Assembly: GCA_013400115.1 (NCBI GenBank)
Contig: VXBP01000285.1
Coordinates: 898,202-962,201, forward strand
From: Rhinopomastus cyanomelas
Lineage: Eukaryota > Chordata > Aves > Bucerotiformes > Rhinopomastidae
DNA length: 64,000 nucleotides
Reading direction: 5' to 3'
The number at the start of each line of letters is the position of its first letter. Position 1 is the stretch's first letter. The notes beneath the pieces are model-generated. The model was given only the letters and a program-made list of their open reading frames with translations, searched no databases and had not been told where the DNA came from. Made by a program: the position numbers and the translations under genes. Positions 47,841 through 62,330 of the stretch are shown in pieces.

Positions 47841-48490
47841 TGCCTTCCATGCAATTCCTCATGGCAATATTTTCTCCATCCTTTTGACTGACTTCTCTGC
47901 TGTGGCTTTCATAGAAAAGGAGTAACATAGGTTGAAAGTTTGAGAGTTTTCACTGGATTTCAGTCCTTGCACATTCCTGTTGCTAAAGCCATCTTATAAT
48001 GTAATGATGGCATTTGTCTGTACAGACAATGGCAACTTTGACTGTTTCTTGGCAGCTTCTTCCACACTATATTATTCACATTGTGCGACTTCTGTGTGTG
48101 CTATGCAGGGAACTACATAACTCTGCACAGTTCGCGTGAATTCTTCAAGTAAGGGCTCAAAATATTTTTTGAATAGCTTGAACTCGTTGGATTTCTTGGA
48201 TTCTCTAGCTTTAAGAAGCCATCCATGCTAATGTCTGCATCAAATTCTACTTCTGATTTGCATACCGGCTGCTTGTAATAAATCTGCCTTTGTTTTCTGC
48301 ACTTCTCTGAGCAAGTATATATAGTGCATTAAAGCCCTGAAAGCTCTGACAGTGGAAGTCCCAGAAATGGGCAATAGAGCTGATGACCGTTCTAAAAGAA
48401 ATGTTTGTAAAATATTCATGGAAGTTCAGAATTGTTTTACTATTAGGCAAAAGCAGAAATAAGGGCATTACTGAGGGAAAGGAGTCAAGG

Positions 48491-48662
48491 CAGAGCACTG
48501 GAACAGGCTGCCCAGGGAGGCTGTGGAGTTTCCTTCTCTGGAGATGTTTAAAACCCACCTGGATGTGTTCCTGTGTGACTTGGTCTAGGTGATCCTACTG
48601 TGTCGGGGGATTGGACTAGATGATCTTTCAAGGTCCCTTCCAATCCCTAATGATTCTATGAA
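48491..48662 (+). mobile_element. CR1 LINE 3'-end fragment, sense
   Basis: cagagcactggaacaggctg, gtttccttctctggagatgt, cctggatgtgttcctgtgtg, ggtcccttccaatccctaat and a gattctatga tail. Same subfamily as the 6.2-kb and 28.5-kb copies; about 170 bp long. Confidence 0.93.
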
Positions 48663-50345
48663 TGCAGCGCTTCTGAAATGTAAACATCTGAAATACCAGT
48701 ATCTTCCTGAAGGTGCTCAAATTTAGCAGATTTATGAATCTAAATGAGTAAACAGACTGAAAGGGCTCAAGTCTTTGACAGGAGCATGGAGATACAGGGA
48801 GTAACTCTGTGTCAGCTATTGAACTGAGAGTGATGTAGAATTGACTCCATGTTTTCACAAAGGACAGCTAAAAGTCTTAAGTAGCAGCGTCTTCTTCTGG
48901 GGACTTGCATCTGTGTCTGCCTAAAGGGGTGTCTCACAGAGTCCTGTTTGGATGACAAAAGGGCTGCAGTCAAGGCTTGCACTGTAGGACACCTTCATGT
49001 GTCCTACACCTGACTTGCAGTCTCTCACAGTGTCAGGCGGTCCTGCTAGCAAGCAGAAATTTGCACGTGTATGCTATAGGGATTTCTTACCCACTGGCTG
49101 TCAGAGTAGCTGGTCGGCGTCATACAGAGCAGAGAGTGGATAGCACATCACAGACCTGATCCAAGTGCACTCGTCTTCCTCAGGGTGCTGCTGCTTATCC
49201 TATGAACCACAAGCAACCAACCGTGTGTTTCAGCCACGGCTTTGTACCCAACTGGACAACGGACCTAGACTTTCCAAACTGGCCCTTTGCAACATAAACA
49301 GCATAGCAAGGATTTCTTAATTGCGTTTCCTGCTGGACTCTTCACTCCCCCAGTCTCACTGGCTCCTTAATATGCCTGGTTGCCATTCCTCCTCTAGAAG
49401 CCCAGCCTGTGATAAGGAGCTTGCTCTTCCATGGCACATTGCTTTGGATCCTGCCTGTGATTTCCACAGGAGCCTGCACACTATGGCATCTGCATCACTG
49501 AGCAGAAAGGGAAAAACACTCCTTTGTTGAGCCTCATGTGCTCGATTGGAAACTGTCCCAACTCCTACAGCTTTTCCAGAAAAGCCCTGCCTGGATTCCA
49601 GGCATACTGTGTCAGGAACTTGATGTTTCTAGGGTCTGCATTTCCTACAGAGTCCTGTGGGAGACACCAGGAGCCCCCATCCATGGTAACCTGTGGGTAC
49701 TTCTACTTTGCTGCCACAGAGGCTGCAAGCAGCTAGCAGGTCCTGCCTGGGCTGAGGGCTGAGCACCAATCAGCACATCCACTGTGTTCACCTCCAAGAC
49801 ACAAATTGCCCTCCATTCCTGACCAGCTCATCAGCCAGGCTCAGGAGCAGGTTTTACATCAGGAAAATGAATTTTCATGGTAAGTTTCCTGTACCTAGGT
49901 ATTTTTGTGTGTTTATCGCCTTGATTGGAAACTGGGCTCTGCTCGCCTCCTACCCTTCTCTATAACTGTCCAGGTCCTCTCCGTCCTTGCATCACCAGAT
50001 CCATCTGACCACAGCAGGATGTTCCTGACTCGCACAGACAGGCTGGGTTGGATGAGCTGGTGGCACATTCTGTCTGGGACATTGCGCAAGTCCCATTCTC
50101 ACCCTGACATTTTTGTGCTTGAACTGCCACAACACTAAATACCACACCTGCACAAGGTGCAGCACTGCCTCTTACCCAGGAGCCTGAAGGATGAGACTGT
50201 CATAAGAACAGAACTGCATCTTCACGTGGAGGCTGGGAACAAACTGTCTCATCATGTTTCAGAACCTCCACCGGCATCCGCAGGACAGAGGGGTACAAAG
50301 ACAGCCTTTAGCAATGCCCTAGAGTTTGTAGGTAATTTTGATATC

Positions 50346-50363
50346 AAAAAAAAAAAAAAAAAA
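50346..50363. repeat. Poly(A)18 tract
   Basis: Eighteen A. No adjacent processed-pseudogene sequence was recognised on its left side. Confidence 0.9.
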
Positions 50364-51010
50364 TTAAAACCAAAGAGGAGGGCTCTGTCTTGCAGGAGGC
50401 AGGGAGAGAAGACTAGCTAGTGCCAAGCTTCCCTGGCTGCTAGGTAAGACTCCTATGTGAGCTGCTCATTGCTAGTACTAATGCTCTTTCCTGCCACAGG
50501 TTCACTTCCTGCTGCAGACCAGAGCTCTGGTTTTTAATTTGGGAATCACACAGCAGTGTTCAGCAGATGGGAGGGGTGGGATGCTGGTACTCCCAGCCCA
50601 GCACTCCTGGCTGCCTTCAGAGCCAGCTCCCCCAGTAGGAGAGCAGCAGAGGAGCCATGAAAGCAAGCTCAGCCGAGAGGGAAAAAAAAAGCAAGAAATA
50701 GCATTCTTATTCAAGGTAAACAGCATTAACTCGGTCTTGGGGGAGTAGAAACACCATGGGAGTGATAGACTTTTCTACCCACAAGACCTGGAAGGGCCGT
50801 AGAAGGCACTCCACCCTCCCCTTGTGTAACGCTCCTCACTCAGCAGCTGTAAATAATCTAAATAATCATTTACTTCTGTGTCCTTCTATTTTTTTGCTTT
50901 TTTTTTAAACACCCTGTCTTCTTAAATGCAGCTTGTGGAGTGGTGGATGTACTGAGGTGTGTGTGGCACAGCCCTGGTACCAGAGCTGGAGGAGCTTCGC
51001 CACACAAGAT

Positions 51011-51046
51011 TGGAGCTGGAGCTGGAGCTGGAGCTGGAGCTGGAGC
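51011..51046. repeat. (TGGAGC)6 hexanucleotide repeat
   Basis: Six perfect TGGAGC units. All six frames across it are open (WSWS, GAGA, QLQL-type), which explains several short artefactual open frames nearby. Confidence 0.95.
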
Positions 51047-54000
51047 TCCAGGGTTACTCCTGCGAGAAAAGCTGCCAGCTGCGGTAACAGGGATGGGACA
51101 GTGTGGGCTGCACTTGTGGTTTTTTCCAATGAAAAGAGCTCAACAGTTAATTTAAATTATTGTTTTCCCAGATCTGCAGTAGTATTTCTCCACACATCGT
51201 AGTTCTCCAGAAAGGTCTGGTAAAAACATTGTCAAAGCACATCTGTGAACCAGGGTTACTTGTTTTCCTGACTCCAGGATTTCAAAGTAGGTGTTCTTGG
51301 GAGTTGTTTGAACCTTTCTTGACTTCTGGTGCTCAGAAACTGGCAACAGAAAGGAGAAGTCAGGCCCTGCTTGTATGATTTGGGTTTTTTTTCCTTTCAA
51401 CGAGTCAAGATGCTCTACCACTGGCCAGGACATACAGGTTGTCTCTTTTCTGGAGTTTTGCTGGCCACTGGCATAGTGTAACTTGCCAAAAGCCTACTTT
51501 TGGAAGTATGTGTGGAATGGGTGCTCTGGGAGCATGAACAGAAATGTGACTGTGCCCAAGACTGTGCAAGGAGCAGGGCAGACTGAGGTAATGAAACCCT
51601 CTGCCGCTGCCTCCTTAAGGGAGGGATGTGGCCTTGGCCCAGCAAGCAGCCTGCACAAGAGGGAGTCTAATTTACAGTGCCCTGTAATTTGCTGATGCTG
51701 TAATATGTTTAGCTTGGGGAAAAGGCTCTGTTGATGTTTAGATGTTCACTCGCATTGGAGCTGCGGTATGTTCCATCAGCACGAAAAACAACACCACACG
51801 GGCTGTGGCTGGACCATCCTTGCAAAAATAACGGGGCAGTAGCTCAGCTGCTGCTGAGCTGTCAGGGCTTCCATGAAGTGGTTGAAGGCCCCTGAACTCT
51901 CCGGAGCCAGGCAGGATGTGACAACCCAGCATCTGCTGCAGTAGCACTTGCTCTTCGTTAAGAACCTACTGTACAGGTTAATCAGGCTCAGAGTGTCAGC
52001 ACTGAATCCAGCAGTGATTCTGAACTGGATGCAAATCACCGACGAATGTCAAAAAACAAAGCTCCATCTCCAACCTTTTGTCTAACTGCTGCTTTTTGAG
52101 TCCAGGCTGTGATGGTGAGGACCTTATTAAATGCCAACAACAGCAGAAATAACATGAAAGATCTCAAGGCACAGGCTGGGGAGCCAGAGTGACCTACCCT
52201 GCAAGGACACTGCACGGACACCGCACAGGCTCCCACCGCTCTGGGATATGTTGTCATGGCTCCACCATTTCCTAGTGGATTTCTTATTAATATTTGTTTA
52301 CACCTGTGCAGCACTTCAGCTCATGGGACTGCTCCAGGCTGTCTGCTTTATGTTTCAGGGTAAGTTTTAGAACTAAGCCCTGAAGGTAGCTTGAATTTCA
52401 AACAAGTCTTTTTCTCTAACTCTGGAGCAGGTATTTACTTATCTCTATGGGTTTTACATGGCTCATTATGGATTTATTTGCATGCCTAATTCTTCACTGT
52501 CCTCTGTGCAGGTTGGTGTGTTAGGACAGTGTGCTCACTCCACTTACAGATGGGCAGCAGAAAAGCTATAGAACCTGTATACAGAACCTTAGAACACTGC
52601 AGAAATGACAAGTGCCTACAGATCCATGAGGTTTTGATCTTGAATCTCCTGTCATCTCTGCTGGTGATCTAACCTTCCTTTTCCTCCTTCACAAACTCAT
52701 GATGCGGTTGGGAAGTTCTGTGTGTGTTGATTTGGGGCTGGGTAGCTGTGATGAATTACTGGGCTCTGGGTGCAGGCACCACTTTGTCTTCAAGCTGTCT
52801 TGCAAAAGGGGAAGTCTCGTCTTTGCCATTCTAACTAGCCCTGTGGTCCTGCCTCTTTTTCCTGTCTCTGGAGCATGCTGAGCTGAACAAATTGTTCTAT
52901 GCCAGGTCTGTTATATGGGTGCTCAGATCAGCAGAAGGTAGGCAGCAGGACTGAGACCCTTCAGCTTGGAGGCAGGGGAGGAAAGTAGCTCAGTGACGTA
53001 GGATGATGCTTTTGGAACTGGCGAGCCCTGTGGCACAGCAGGCCAGCAAAGCTCCCAGGCTTTCTGCACAATGTGTCAGAAACTGGCGTTTAAGTGAGAC
53101 TTGTTTGGTAGTTTATGGGTCAGAGAAACGACCAAGCTTTCCTTGCACACATCTCTTTCTACTGAAAGCATGAATAAGCTCTGGTGCAGAGCTGCTCTTA
53201 TCACCACAAGACCATGCTTTAGTAGGAATTTCCTTACCATTTTTCCTCAGAGCCTGGCTCAGGCTAGCTTTGAAAAGAATGAAAAAAATTGATGACTTCA
53301 TGATCTAAGTTACAAAATGAAAACTGCTCTTACAGAATCACACTCTGCATGGACCTTTTTCCAAAGAAGATAGTGTCAGATCGAGTTCAAAACCACTGAT
53401 GACAGCCACAACAGTCATTCAGAACATGACAGGCCTTTTATAACTTGTTTGTTGCTGTGGATCACGATGTCAATATTGCAAAAGTGCCGTTTGTCTCCAT
53501 AACAATCGAGTTGTCTAGCGCTGAATAATGGACTACTGGAGGCTGCCTTGTTTTATCTCGGAGCACGCACACAGCTTAGTAGTGAGTGTCAACATTGAGA
53601 ACACTCGGAGGTTGCATTGCTTTGTCTGCCTGGACCCAAAACCAGGAGGGCTTTGGAGGGGATTGGAGCTGATTCGTGAAGTACCTGCCCTAAGCCAGCT
53701 TACGACCCCCCCTTTCCCCCCAACAGCAACCAAATTGCTTATCTATGTCCCAGTTTTCAGAAGCTATCCCTCCCTTTCCTCCTATTATTCACCTGGATAA
53801 TGAAGTCTGTGCTGAGTGAAAGGGGCAGTGACACACTGCACACAGGCTGGCAGAGATTTCCACTGGTGCAGTACTCAACCCTGTTCTTTCATTGCTATAT
53901 ACATGTCGTTCCCCAGCCCCTTTGAGCAACAGTTCCAGTTTAGCTGTGTCAGGTGCTGCACGAGCAGCTCAGAGCTTGAAGAAATAAGTAATGTATTAAG

Positions 54001-57000
54001 AGTGAGACCGAACCAAATATATACTCCTAAATCAACTTGCTCATGCATGACCAAAGTGCAGTGAAAGCTCTGGTGAAGCAGACAAGGCTGGGTTCAGTGT
54101 CCCTGAGACTCCACTGGGAACTGCAGCACCTGGACTCCCCTTTGGGGAACAACATGGCTGTTCCTACTAATTTAAAGGAAGAAATGTGTATGGAAATGAA
54201 AGGACAAATTAAGATCAGTAGGTCCCAGGACTGAACATGGCCCATCCCCCTGTGTTTTACCCAGTTGAGCATTCCTTAGAGAATAGCTGCAGATGACAGA
54301 CGAAAGGCAGGGCAAGCCCTGATGCCTTCCTGTCAGAGAGGACTTGTGCAAGGACAGCAGTGGAGCTATTTCCATTAAAAGGTTTAGGGAAAGTCTTGTC
54401 TGGGACTTCCTTGTGACATGGGTGATTTTGATACACATCCCCTGGACAAATGTGAGGTAAAAGCCGTGATTACAACATCCATGATTTCACACAGGAAATT
54501 CTTGCAGGACTTTTGAATTTTCATGACTGAAAGAAGTTCAGAAGAAATCCTGATAAAAACAAATTAATCTGCAAAGCTACAAACAATGCAGCTAACTGAA
54601 ACTGGAAAGGTTCCTCTGACTCACCATGCCCGTCCTCTTAAGAGCAATTGAGTTGATTTCCTGCAAAAGGCTGTTTCTGTCCATGTCTGTAGTGGTGTTC
54701 TTCAAGTAAAGGGTGGCCACATATATTTATGGAGACCACAGGTGCACTTGGTGACAGACATGCTGTAACTTCCAGTCTGGGAAGGGAGGTTGTCCCTTCC
54801 TGCAAACAAGGCAAAGGGCTCTGCTCCTAACACCACTAAGCTCAGCATCAGCTCCCTTCCTTCCCACGTTCCTTTTCAGCTTCAGAAATTACTCTTATCC
54901 TGGTGGATGTTTCTCATGTGGATTTAGTTCTGGTAAAAGGCTGCAAACTCAGGCTTCTGGAGGCTACTCTATGCTCAGATGAGAGCAGCAGGATGTGGGC
55001 AGCATCAACATCCCACATTATCACTTGTTGTTCAGGGCAGGTGGGGAAGGAAGGCTCTGGGCTCAATTGAGCCCAAACCCTGTGGGATGGCATGGATGGT
55101 TACTGCAATGATGATATCTTCTTCCAGAGAAGACCAGAAGAATGTAGTGGGTGCAATCTGGGACACATTCCCACACCCACTTCTGTATACTTACACTCAT
55201 TCAGCTTCAACATCCAATTAAGCTTGATGGTAGCAATTAAAAAAAGCAGTAGTATCTGTTCTTACTCATCTGTGAAAACCAGTTAGTGAGATTCTGCTAC
55301 AGATGATCAGTCAAATTTTAAGCTGACTGCTGAAGTTACGCTCAGGATGATTCTGCCTTTTGGGAACACAGCATATGTGTGTCAGTGTCACACAGCACAG
55401 CCTGGCGCAGGCAGCCTCCTAGCAGGGTGAAGTTTAACTATGCAGTACAGAGGGCACTGGGTATCTGTTCTAGGACCTGCAGGACTAAAAGTGTGTTTGT
55501 GTGAGCATGCATACTTGTACATGGGTGACACAGACATGCTGGACCAACTTTGACAGGGTGAGTGTGAGAACATCAGACAAGGTTACAGCATCTGCTTGAA
55601 AAAGTGTCACATGTCCTAGTGGCACCTTAATAGTAACAAAAGCTTAGGACTGCTGCCATTTGTGGGGCGATTTCTGTTATTTTTATGTGGGATTCCCACC
55701 TGGAAAAAGACTAAGCCCGTTTGTTTGTTGTAACTTACAACCCAGGAAGGGAAGAGGTTTTCCTTTTATCCTGCTATTACATCTACCTTTGTCATTATAT
55801 CCCTTTTCTCATCTGCTTGAGGTCTATACTCAAACTAGCAAATATCTTGCTCATAGCTACCGCTCAGTAGAAAGTAACCAGCCACAGCCAGCTTTTATCT
55901 AGATTGAATTAAACAAGCAGCTGTTCAAAGGTGTAACAGGTCTACCTTTCCTTACACTGATACAGGAAAGGTTATACTGGACCCCATTAGGAAACAGTTC
56001 TGATGATAGAAACACATGGCTGCAGATGACCAAAAAGAAAGTTCCTGAATGCAGAGGTAAAATGTCCTAAATATGGTTGACCAGTTTCTGACAACACTAG
56101 CGGTGAACCCCTGCTTCATTCGTGTGCTCATGGCAGTTCAAATCCACAAATTACCCCAACCTTTCCGGACTGTCACTGTTTGAGATTGCTGTCAGATTTT
56201 CAGATCTCGAAGGGCCCTGAGGCAAACCTTGCTAGCCACCAACTCTGAACTCTCATTAGCCACTTGACTAAGGGCTTTTTCCTGCTAGATAAACAAACTG
56301 CCCTTTGCCCCTCTCATCCACACCCAGCGGAGCAATCTCTCGTGAAAATGAAAGTAAGATAATTTACGGATCTGCTCTTCATTTCTCAACATAATATTCA
56401 GTGCAATGAGTCACCCAGAAAAACTCTCCCCTTTCCCACTAGGGTCAGGAGCAGTTTCTGCAGGAAGCAGGGCACGATGCCTGAGCCCCAGGTGGAGGAA
56501 GGCTTCCCACATCTGCCTCTGCCACAGTTCCTTACTGGCACTGCTTGGGGACGTATATTCTTTGCATCGTTAAATCTGATTATCAGCTCAGTTACGCTGT
56601 GGCACGGCAAGAATCACTCCACTAGAATCAAATGCCAGAGGAGTGTAAATAAAATCAAAAGTCAACCATAATCTTAAAGGAGGTCAGGTGAACAAGATCA
56701 GCAGCATTGCTTGGATCTTTTTTTTAATGGCTCTTTTTGGATGCAAATAACTCCGTTTAATACAGGCAGGTGGTGCCCCAGGACCCAGCGTAGTGATTTG
56801 GGTGACAAATGAGGCATGGCTGGGAGGCAGGGAGCTCTGCCTAACTTTAGAAACAGTTTCATCTCTCTCTTAGAGCTGCAACAATGAGGACTTTTCTTTG
56901 TGTTTCTGTCCTCAAACAAACTTCCTTTGTTCTGGTGCAGTTTCTCCTCCCCAGGAATTTGCTGTCCCAAGTGCCTCCCTCAGTCATGCTCAGGCACGCT

Positions 57001-59466
57001 CCAACGCCAGCGTCTCAGAAGTCTGATGAAACCTTAATGATCCCTGCTCGCCTTGTACACCTGCACCCAGCCATCCAGAGAAAGCCATGAAGCCTTTTCA
57101 TGTGACAGCACTGGCCCAGCAGCACCACATAGGCAGTAGAAATAGAGAGATCACACCTACTGGAGCTTTGGGTACTAGTATTGAGTGACTCAGTCATCCA
57201 GAGTGGTGATTGAATACCAGGAGCATAAAAGTCTTAGGTCTGAGTCCCATCTCTCACATCCAGACACACCTTGGCTGGAGTGGAGGACAGGGAGCCACCC
57301 AGAAGAGCCACCAGCCAAGGTTAGGGCACTCCCTTGAGAGGATATTTGCAGCCTCTGAACTGAGCAGAGTAGGAACACGAATTTTATCTTCCATCTCTCA
57401 TGTGGACACCCTAACCTGCAGCACCTCTACAGGCTACTTTTGCTCAGTCTGAGCCTTTCTTCAGCTTTGAGTGCACCTGGGGAAGAGACTAGGGAAATGC
57501 CTGTGAGTTGTCTGTTAGGACATCCAGCTTGAGCTGCTCCTTTGCAAGATCTCAGCTCTTGGGCACAATGGCACAGGTTGGTGAAAGCTTGGGATTCTGC
57601 TGGGTATGTGGACACCCTTGAGCAAGGAAATGTGGCCTAGGAGCCCAGCCCATTCCCACCGTCTGAGATGGTTGACTCAGCCCATCTCTCCCATTCAGTG
57701 TTACTGAGGAGCACCTGTTAAATGATGGTGTGACTTCAGACTTGGGTGAATCAGACTCTCAATGAAGGAGTCACTCTAGGATTTATGGATTTAACTGCAA
57801 GCTTAACTGCTTTATGCAGGAGTCACTGTCTAAAGGGCAATACCAAAATACAAAGTCTAAGGCAGCAAGACACCTGCTGCAAGAACCGCCCTCCATTTCA
57901 TGCAGCTTAAGGAGCTTTTCATTTCTTCACGTAGAACCAGAGTAGTCTGAAATCTCCGGCATCATTCTTAACCCTTAGAGTAGTCCTGTAGATATAGAAA
58001 GTAGTTTTGCAATAAGTAGCATCAAACTGAGAGTCGAAAAACATCCTTGTGTTCAGCAAGGGAGTTCTCACTGCTAGGATCTGAGCCACGTGAGGCCAAG
58101 TTTTCTGCATTTGATAGAAGCTGGCATCACTAGAGAGAGTGAAGTTTCATCTGTAGATGTTGTTTCTGTCAGCACTGCCCGCAGCCACCTGTGTGATACC
58201 CACTTTGAAGTTACAAGGAGGGGGAGCAGGAAGGGGCTGGGCTTCATCCCTGATTGAGTTCGTATCTACACCCCCACTTCAGCTTCTCACTTTATTTGCA
58301 TTTGTTCCTGTGCTTTGCAGGAGCAAAACTCAAGTTTCAGGAAGCATCTCATTAAACTTTCCGTATTTTGAAATGGAGTGACTCACATGTACCCAGCCAG
58401 CCACTGTTTCGTCCTTGCTTTGTGAATTGAGTCGTGAACACAGGACTCATCCTGCCCCATGACTGGCCCCTGGAGTCCAGGGAGCTGGGGGTCCGGTCAG
58501 CAGCCAACATTCATCACCTTCCCCCTCAAAAAGTATCCCTTTGTGGCATTTAGACAGAAACACGAATGTACATGAGAGGGCAGTGGGTGGGGGCTTGTGC
58601 TGAATAATAAGCAGCAGTCAAACAAGTCGAGCAGGTCTGTGGTGAGTCAGGCAAGCCGAAAAGATCAGTAAGGTGAGATGCAATTATAATCCCTCTAAGC
58701 TGGGCCACAAGAAACTGAAGGATCCATGACACGAACACCAGCCATGCAGTCCTGTTACACCGAAGGGAATTAGGCCCCGAGTAACAACATGTTTACAACT
58801 TCATCTCCATCCTGGCTGAGCCAGCCCTGTGACAACGGAGCTGTGAGGGTGTCCGTCATACACCGTCCAGGCCAACATCTAATTAGGTGTAAAAGAAAAT
58901 GGGGAAGAGGGACACAGGGACATAAAGCAATTTCTTTTTTTTTCTTCCTTTCTTGTGTTATATCCCAAAAATACTTAACCGGACAATTAGTTATTCAGGA
59001 ATTGTTTCCCTGTTTTCCATTGTGTGTCTTGTGCTTTGCTGCGGTATCAATGATGAAGAGATTGCAGGGCAGCAGCTTGCATCCAGCTAGTTAAAATGAA
59101 CAGTCCCCAAACCTCTATTGCCCTATTAGCTAGCAAAGAGGCTCAGAAGTGTCTTGGTTTCTATCAGGAAACACCCTATGGAAGAATCTTGCTCATTAAG
59201 CTGTCCCTCACTCCTTTTCTTTCTTTACCTCTATGAAGTTTGCTGGTCTTAACTTGAAAGGATAAAAGGGTGAGCCAGGTGCTAAATCTGAAAGAAAACT
59301 CTACACTACAGTCAAAGACAAATGACAAAGCTTTACCTAACTGAGCGTCATCACCAGAGTTGAACCGGAATGAATGTGGAAGAGTTTCAAATTGTCAGTC
59401 ACTTTGGGCAAGATCTGACTTTCTACAGCTAATAAAGGTAATAAAATAAAAAAGGGGGATGGGGAG

Positions 59467-59497
59467 AAATAAATAAATAAATAAATAAATAAATAAA
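59467..59497. repeat. (AAAT)7 microsatellite
   Basis: Seven AAAT units plus AAA, uninterrupted. Confidence 0.95.
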
Positions 59498-62202
59498 CTG
59501 GGGAAATCCTGAAAGCTTTCAGGCTTTGTTCTTTCATCACAAGAAACAGAGAGATAGGGACACATTTGCCCCTTTGTAAGTTGTATGTAAGAGCTAGACC
59601 CTCCTTCATTTCGAGCCAAGGGAATTTTTGTTCTTCGGTTTGAAAAAAAGCAGAATCAGGGTCATGATTTTTAAAAAAGCTTAAATCCCAGGCATGTTTT
59701 AGAAACAGATTCAAAAGCACATGCTCACTGCAATTATCTGCGCCTGCAGTGTTTTCAGACATGGGGACTTCAGGAAAACAATAGCCAGCCCTGTTATCAG
59801 CACAAAGGAGGATCAGTTTGGAATTACTGTACCTGTAACGTTGGCAGCACTCGGCTCTGAGGGTTTCCATCCTCACAGTTGTTCAGCTGTGAATTTACTT
59901 ACAACATTCCTGAAATATATATTAAAAAAAAAAAAAGGGCATCCCTGACTGAAATGTGGAGTAACTGAGAGAGCTGGCACCCTCTAAACACTAATCATTG
60001 GCACCACTCTTGCTTAAAACTGGGTGGATATTCTGCCAGTGAAAACTGCAGGTGTTGGAAGCTGGAGGTTGTGTGTATCTGAGCAGTGGGGTGCTCCAGC
60101 TCAAGTGCAGGCACTGGGCATGGGCAAAGGGGATGGGTACATCTCTGGCTGCCATATTTCCCTCCGCAGGAGCTAAGATCTTTTCCTTCATTTAAAGCAT
60201 ATGACCATGATGAACCATTGCAGCCCCAAAAGATGGTTTAATAGAAAGGTTTGGAGATTATGACACATATCCAGATGCTTCCTGGCGTAATCACTCAGAG
60301 GTGCACGCATCTTGGGTAGCAGGGCTGGGTTGGTGAGGAAGTATTTCTTGGAAGCCCTCAGTTTGTTAACTGCATGTGGCTCTCTTATGCATTTCTCCCA
60401 AGGATAATATTGTTGAATCTCAGAATGTTGGGTGGGACACAGCCAGGCACGGGCAGTCAAGCCTTAAACCACTGTGCTGGGGAAAAAACAAAAGTGGGGG
60501 ATATGTGGAAATGTGATGAGTTTTAGCAAGTTCTGACTCCCCAGGGCAGGATTTCCAGAGGAAGCTGTTCCTCTACGTTGTTTATACTGCAAACTACACT
60601 GTGCAGGTGCCAGAACCCTCTTGAAAACATCTTAGACATCTCAGGTCTCTACCCCAAGGGCTGCAAATCCTCAGTGGCCAGGGCCTCTGTTTAGGGTAAT
60701 GGGTCACCCTGTGGAACGATGACACCCGTATCTGTGGCAGCCATCTCGGCTCCTTTCATAATCAATGGGGAGAAACTGGGAGAAAAACATGATTCACCTG
60801 ACCTGCCTGACACCGTATAGGTTGCAGCCCTCTTGCCTGGAAACTGCCCTGTCAGGCTCTGCTCAGCTACCCTGCCCGGCCAGGGTGTCCCTGCACCAGC
60901 TTGGTGGCCTCAGCTGATGCTCCTCACAACACAGGATACTGCAGCCTCTCTTGCTGGCTGCTTGCTTCGTGATTGCTGGGATGGAGCACAATATGTGACA
61001 TAGGGCAGCACCCCAAAAACAGTACCCTGCCTCCTGCACGAGTGATCCAGTGGCATCCTGAAGCAGGAATAAGCTTATGTCACCCTTATCTGCACTCTCA
61101 GCTCTACTTTTCGCTTTTCTTTGTCAGGGGAGGAGCTGAGATCCACCAGGTATGATTCATTGAAGCTGCAGCCTATTTGTGCCCTTGCAATGGGTAAACC
61201 CCATGGTGATTATTAGGAATCATCCATATAAAACACCACGTTTCTAGGGTCTTTAGCACCTGTGAGTGATGCAGACAGAGTACTTAACACTCCTTGACCT
61301 TTTTGGCTTCTAGCACCTGTACCCTGTGGGCTCCCTCCTGCCCCCGGCTAATCCAAACTGTGATGGTGCATGGCAGGGAGCCAAGGATAAGAGCCCCGCC
61401 AGAGGGCTTTCCCCTGCGTGGGGAGCGGGTGGGTGCTTATACCTCTCTGGCAGGCTTATCTTTAGAGAGAAACAAGTGAGTAAGAAAGGACTTGGGATGG
61501 GGAGCAGATAAAGGGAGATGGTACTAGAAGGGAAAAGGTACGACAAGTTGCACTGACAAGGGGGATTTATGGAGAGGGGAGTGCTTGGAGACTTAGCTGA
61601 AGGGGGACAGGCTGGTGAAAGTGTAGGGTGAGAAGGTGACAGTGGAATGTGAGGACTCTGGGTGCAACCTTACTGGAGTGATGGGATGATGTTCAAGGAA
61701 GAACCAGTGAAGGAAGGGAAATATGGCAAGCTGTTTCCCAGTTTAGTGCCACAAATGAGCAGAGGTGAGAGGTTCTAAGGGCACATAGGGAGATAGAGTT
61801 AATCTCTTTGTGAAAGGGTTAATTCAATAGACTTGCTGAACAAGTAGTCCACCCATGGAGCATGCAGGAGCCAGCCCTCATGCCTCATCTTTCTGCAGCG
61901 GGTAAAAGCACACCTGTGGCCGTTAACTCAACACGTGCAGAGCCTGAGTGAGTCCAGGCTGATGGCAGCGGGACTAGAGTGCCCGCTGTCAGGCTCACTC
62001 CCCTTGGGGCTTGGGCAAGGACTGTACTGAGCCTTGATGAAGCTGGATAACAGGGTCTTGGTGAACCGGTCCTGCTGGGAGCCCAGCAAAGCCAAACAGC
62101 AAACCTGTGGCTAGCTCTGTTCTACACTGGTTAAAGTCAGCTCCGTTCTCAGCCAGAAAAATCGTCTGATACGCACTAAGTCGTCCAGCTGCTTATTTAC
62201 CT

Positions 62203-62330
62203 TCCACACTGGCCCGCACTGACAGGCTTTGCCGAGCCAAGCCCGGCTCCAGCAAGAGGGGGAGTGCTCGGGAATGCTGCGGCGGGCAAGCGGGACGATT
62301 TATAGCTGTTAGCAGTGGGGGCCGGGGGGG
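62203..62330 (+). promoter_or_regulatory. Weak promoter-like GC-rich patch
   Basis: A local rise in G+C and CpG (gctgcggcgggcaagcggga) with a TATA-like TTTATAG at 62300-62306 and a G-run after it. No known gene starts here; this is a guess from composition only. Confidence 0.25.

Larger units (their letters stand above)
48663..62200. other. Long intergenic stretch, no gene seen
   Basis: 13.5 kb without a supportable exon. Apart from simple repeats (listed separately), open frames are short, occur on both strands and carry no known domain. P3H2, the next gene in mammalian synteny, was not recognised and probably lies beyond the window. Confidence 0.45.

Noticed and set aside
50933..51202. Open frames across the (TGGAGC)6 repeat
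   Set aside because: They are produced by the stop-free hexamer repeat, which is open in all frames.
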